From Promethearchaeota archaeon (GTDB lineage Archaea; Asgardarchaeota; Lokiarchaeia; Sigynarchaeales; SOKP01), in NCBI GenBank assembly GCA_019058515.1, contig JAHPYY010000097.1:1-55430 (forward strand): 55,430 nt of DNA, in the 5' to 3' direction. Both the position numbers and the translations under genes were made by a program. The notes under the pieces were generated by a model, which saw nothing but the letters and a program-made list of their open reading frames with translations, did no database searches and was not told where the DNA came from. Shown piece by piece: positions 54,642-55,430 of this stretch. Each line of letters starts with the position of its first letter. Positions within the stretch are counted from its first letter, which is position 1.

Positions 54642-55430
54642 TTATAGCGCAAGTTCGATTATTTTCTTTTTTATTTGAGTCACTTTTACGGGAGTCAAAT
54701 TATAGAATCCTATCATAATTAACATGGCGATCCCCATAAAGACCGCAGGGATAAAACCAAAGTGGATTTGAATTCCCAATATCGCAATTGGCGTTTGGGA
54801 TGAGGCGTTTTCGGCGAAATTCGTTATCATATGAATCGTTGCAAAGCTTACCGCCTGAGCCACGAACGCGGCTCTGCCTACAAAGGTTTGAATCCCGTTA
54901 AATATCCCTTCTTTCCTTTGTCCAGATATAATTATCGATTCGTCTATGGTATCCGCCAAAATGGGACTCATCATTACCCAGAAGCCCCCAAGTCCGAAAC
55001 CCCATATTATCAACATTACAAACATTATTACAACATTATTAACGAACGTAAACGCTAGCGTAGCAACTGAGAGATACGCAGCAGCTAAAATTATGGTTTT
55101 TCTATCGTTATTGTATTTATTTGCAAAGAACGCCCAGATTGGCAATCCAATCAGAGCTCCGATGAGAAATGCCGCAGAAAGAAACGAGATAATTTCGGCT
55201 GGTTCTCTTAGCACAAATTGAACTACATAGGGAATAGAACCTATAAACAACTGTACAAGGGACTGATAGAAGGTGTAGGCTATGATAAACGCTAAAAAGT
55301 TTTTGTACTTCAAGGTTTCTTTGAACTCCTTAAAAAATGACCCTCGTTCTAATCCTTCTTCGCATTTTTCCAAGTAGCAGTCGATTCGCTCTTGATCTTC
55401 TTTGCAGCCCGGAATAGCTAAGGCTAATGC
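54642..55430 (-). CDS. MFS/GPH-type transporter, C-terminal part (runs off right edge)
   Basis: The frame is open to the window end (first visible codon GCA at 55430). About six membrane spans are seen: FLAFIIAYTFYQSLVQLF, then SAAFLIGALIGLPIWAFF, then LIIWGFGLGGFWVMMSPILA with DTIDE, and two more. The DTIDE and FVGRAAF segments fit glycoside-pentoside-hexuronide:cation symporters (MelB-like). The N-terminal half is outside. Confidence 0.75.
   Translation of the reverse strand, partial: ALALAIPGCKEDQERIDCYLEKCEEGLERGSFFKEFKETLKYKNFLAFIIAYTFYQSLVQLFIGSIPYVVQFVLREPAEIISFLSAAFLIGALIGLPIWAFFANKYNNDRKTIILAAAYLSVATLAFTFVNNVVIMFVMLIIWGFGLGGFWVMMSPILADTIDESIIISGQRKEGIFNGIQTFVGRAAFVAQAVSFATIHMITNFAENASSQTPIAILGIQIHFGFIPAVFMGIAMLIMIGFYNLTPVKVTQIKKKIIELAL

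Noticed and set aside
1..55430. CRISPR arrays, tRNA, rRNA, transposases
   Set aside because: No regularly spaced repeats, no tRNA folds, no rRNA segments and no DDE or IS200-type reading frames were found on either strand by reading.

Overview
The window reads as AT-rich archaeal DNA, most likely from an Asgard archaeon (Lokiarchaeia-like; this is an inference). It carries several eukaryote-like small GTPases (Rag/Gtr-like, Arf-like, Ras/Rab-like) fused to or next to longin/roadblock-type domains, together with archaeal markers: Alba, TrmB, a GbsR/MarR-type regulator, HepT/MntA and TTG/GTG starts. No rRNA, tRNA, CRISPR array or recognisable insertion sequence was found.

Layout. 0-17.4 kb is a signalling region. 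Two stand-alone CheY-like receivers flank Rag-like, Arf-like and Ras-like GTPases and a run of PAS sensor kinases (6.2-12.4 kb). The run opens with a longin-type protein whose C-terminal part looks like a histidine-kinase DHp hairpin lacking the phospho-histidine. Dead GTPase and kinase copies lie between the live ones. 17.4-25 kb is accessory DNA: small membrane proteins, a possible structured RNA, a three-gene unit (PD-(D/E)XK nuclease-like, HExxH membrane protein, membrane protein), and toxin-antitoxin genes and a secreted protein spaced by copies of a 19-bp repeat. 25-27 kb holds an ICMT-like methyltransferase and a tandemly duplicated small-peptide/hairpin unit.

27.5-31.3 kb is a compact CO dehydrogenase operon (CooF-like ferredoxin, CooS, FAD/NAD oxidoreductase). 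A CooT-like nickel protein lies about 17 kb away at 48.1 kb. 31.5-35.5 kb is a decayed stretch: SDR fragments, an LRR fragment, a zinc ribbon and a HEAT-repeat protein broken in frame. 35.6-55.4 kb is mostly intact genes: toroid-type protein, S41 peptidase, SDR, EFR1-type flavodoxin-ferredoxin, flavin reductase, nucleotidyltransferase, secreted alpha/beta hydrolase, wHTH-TPR protein, Alba, enoyl-CoA hydratase, Fe-S protein, TrmB regulator, a type I-like methylase-specificity fusion and a transporter running off the right edge.

The strongest leads are the longin/pseudo-DHp protein and its link to the kinase operon, the longin-Rag-roadblock pair, the duplicated peptide unit at 25.8-26.5 kb, and two genes that continue in the -1 frame exactly at A_AAA_AAC and A_AAA_AAG heptamers. 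Several gene breaks coincide with homopolymers, so assembly error must be excluded before any recoding claim.
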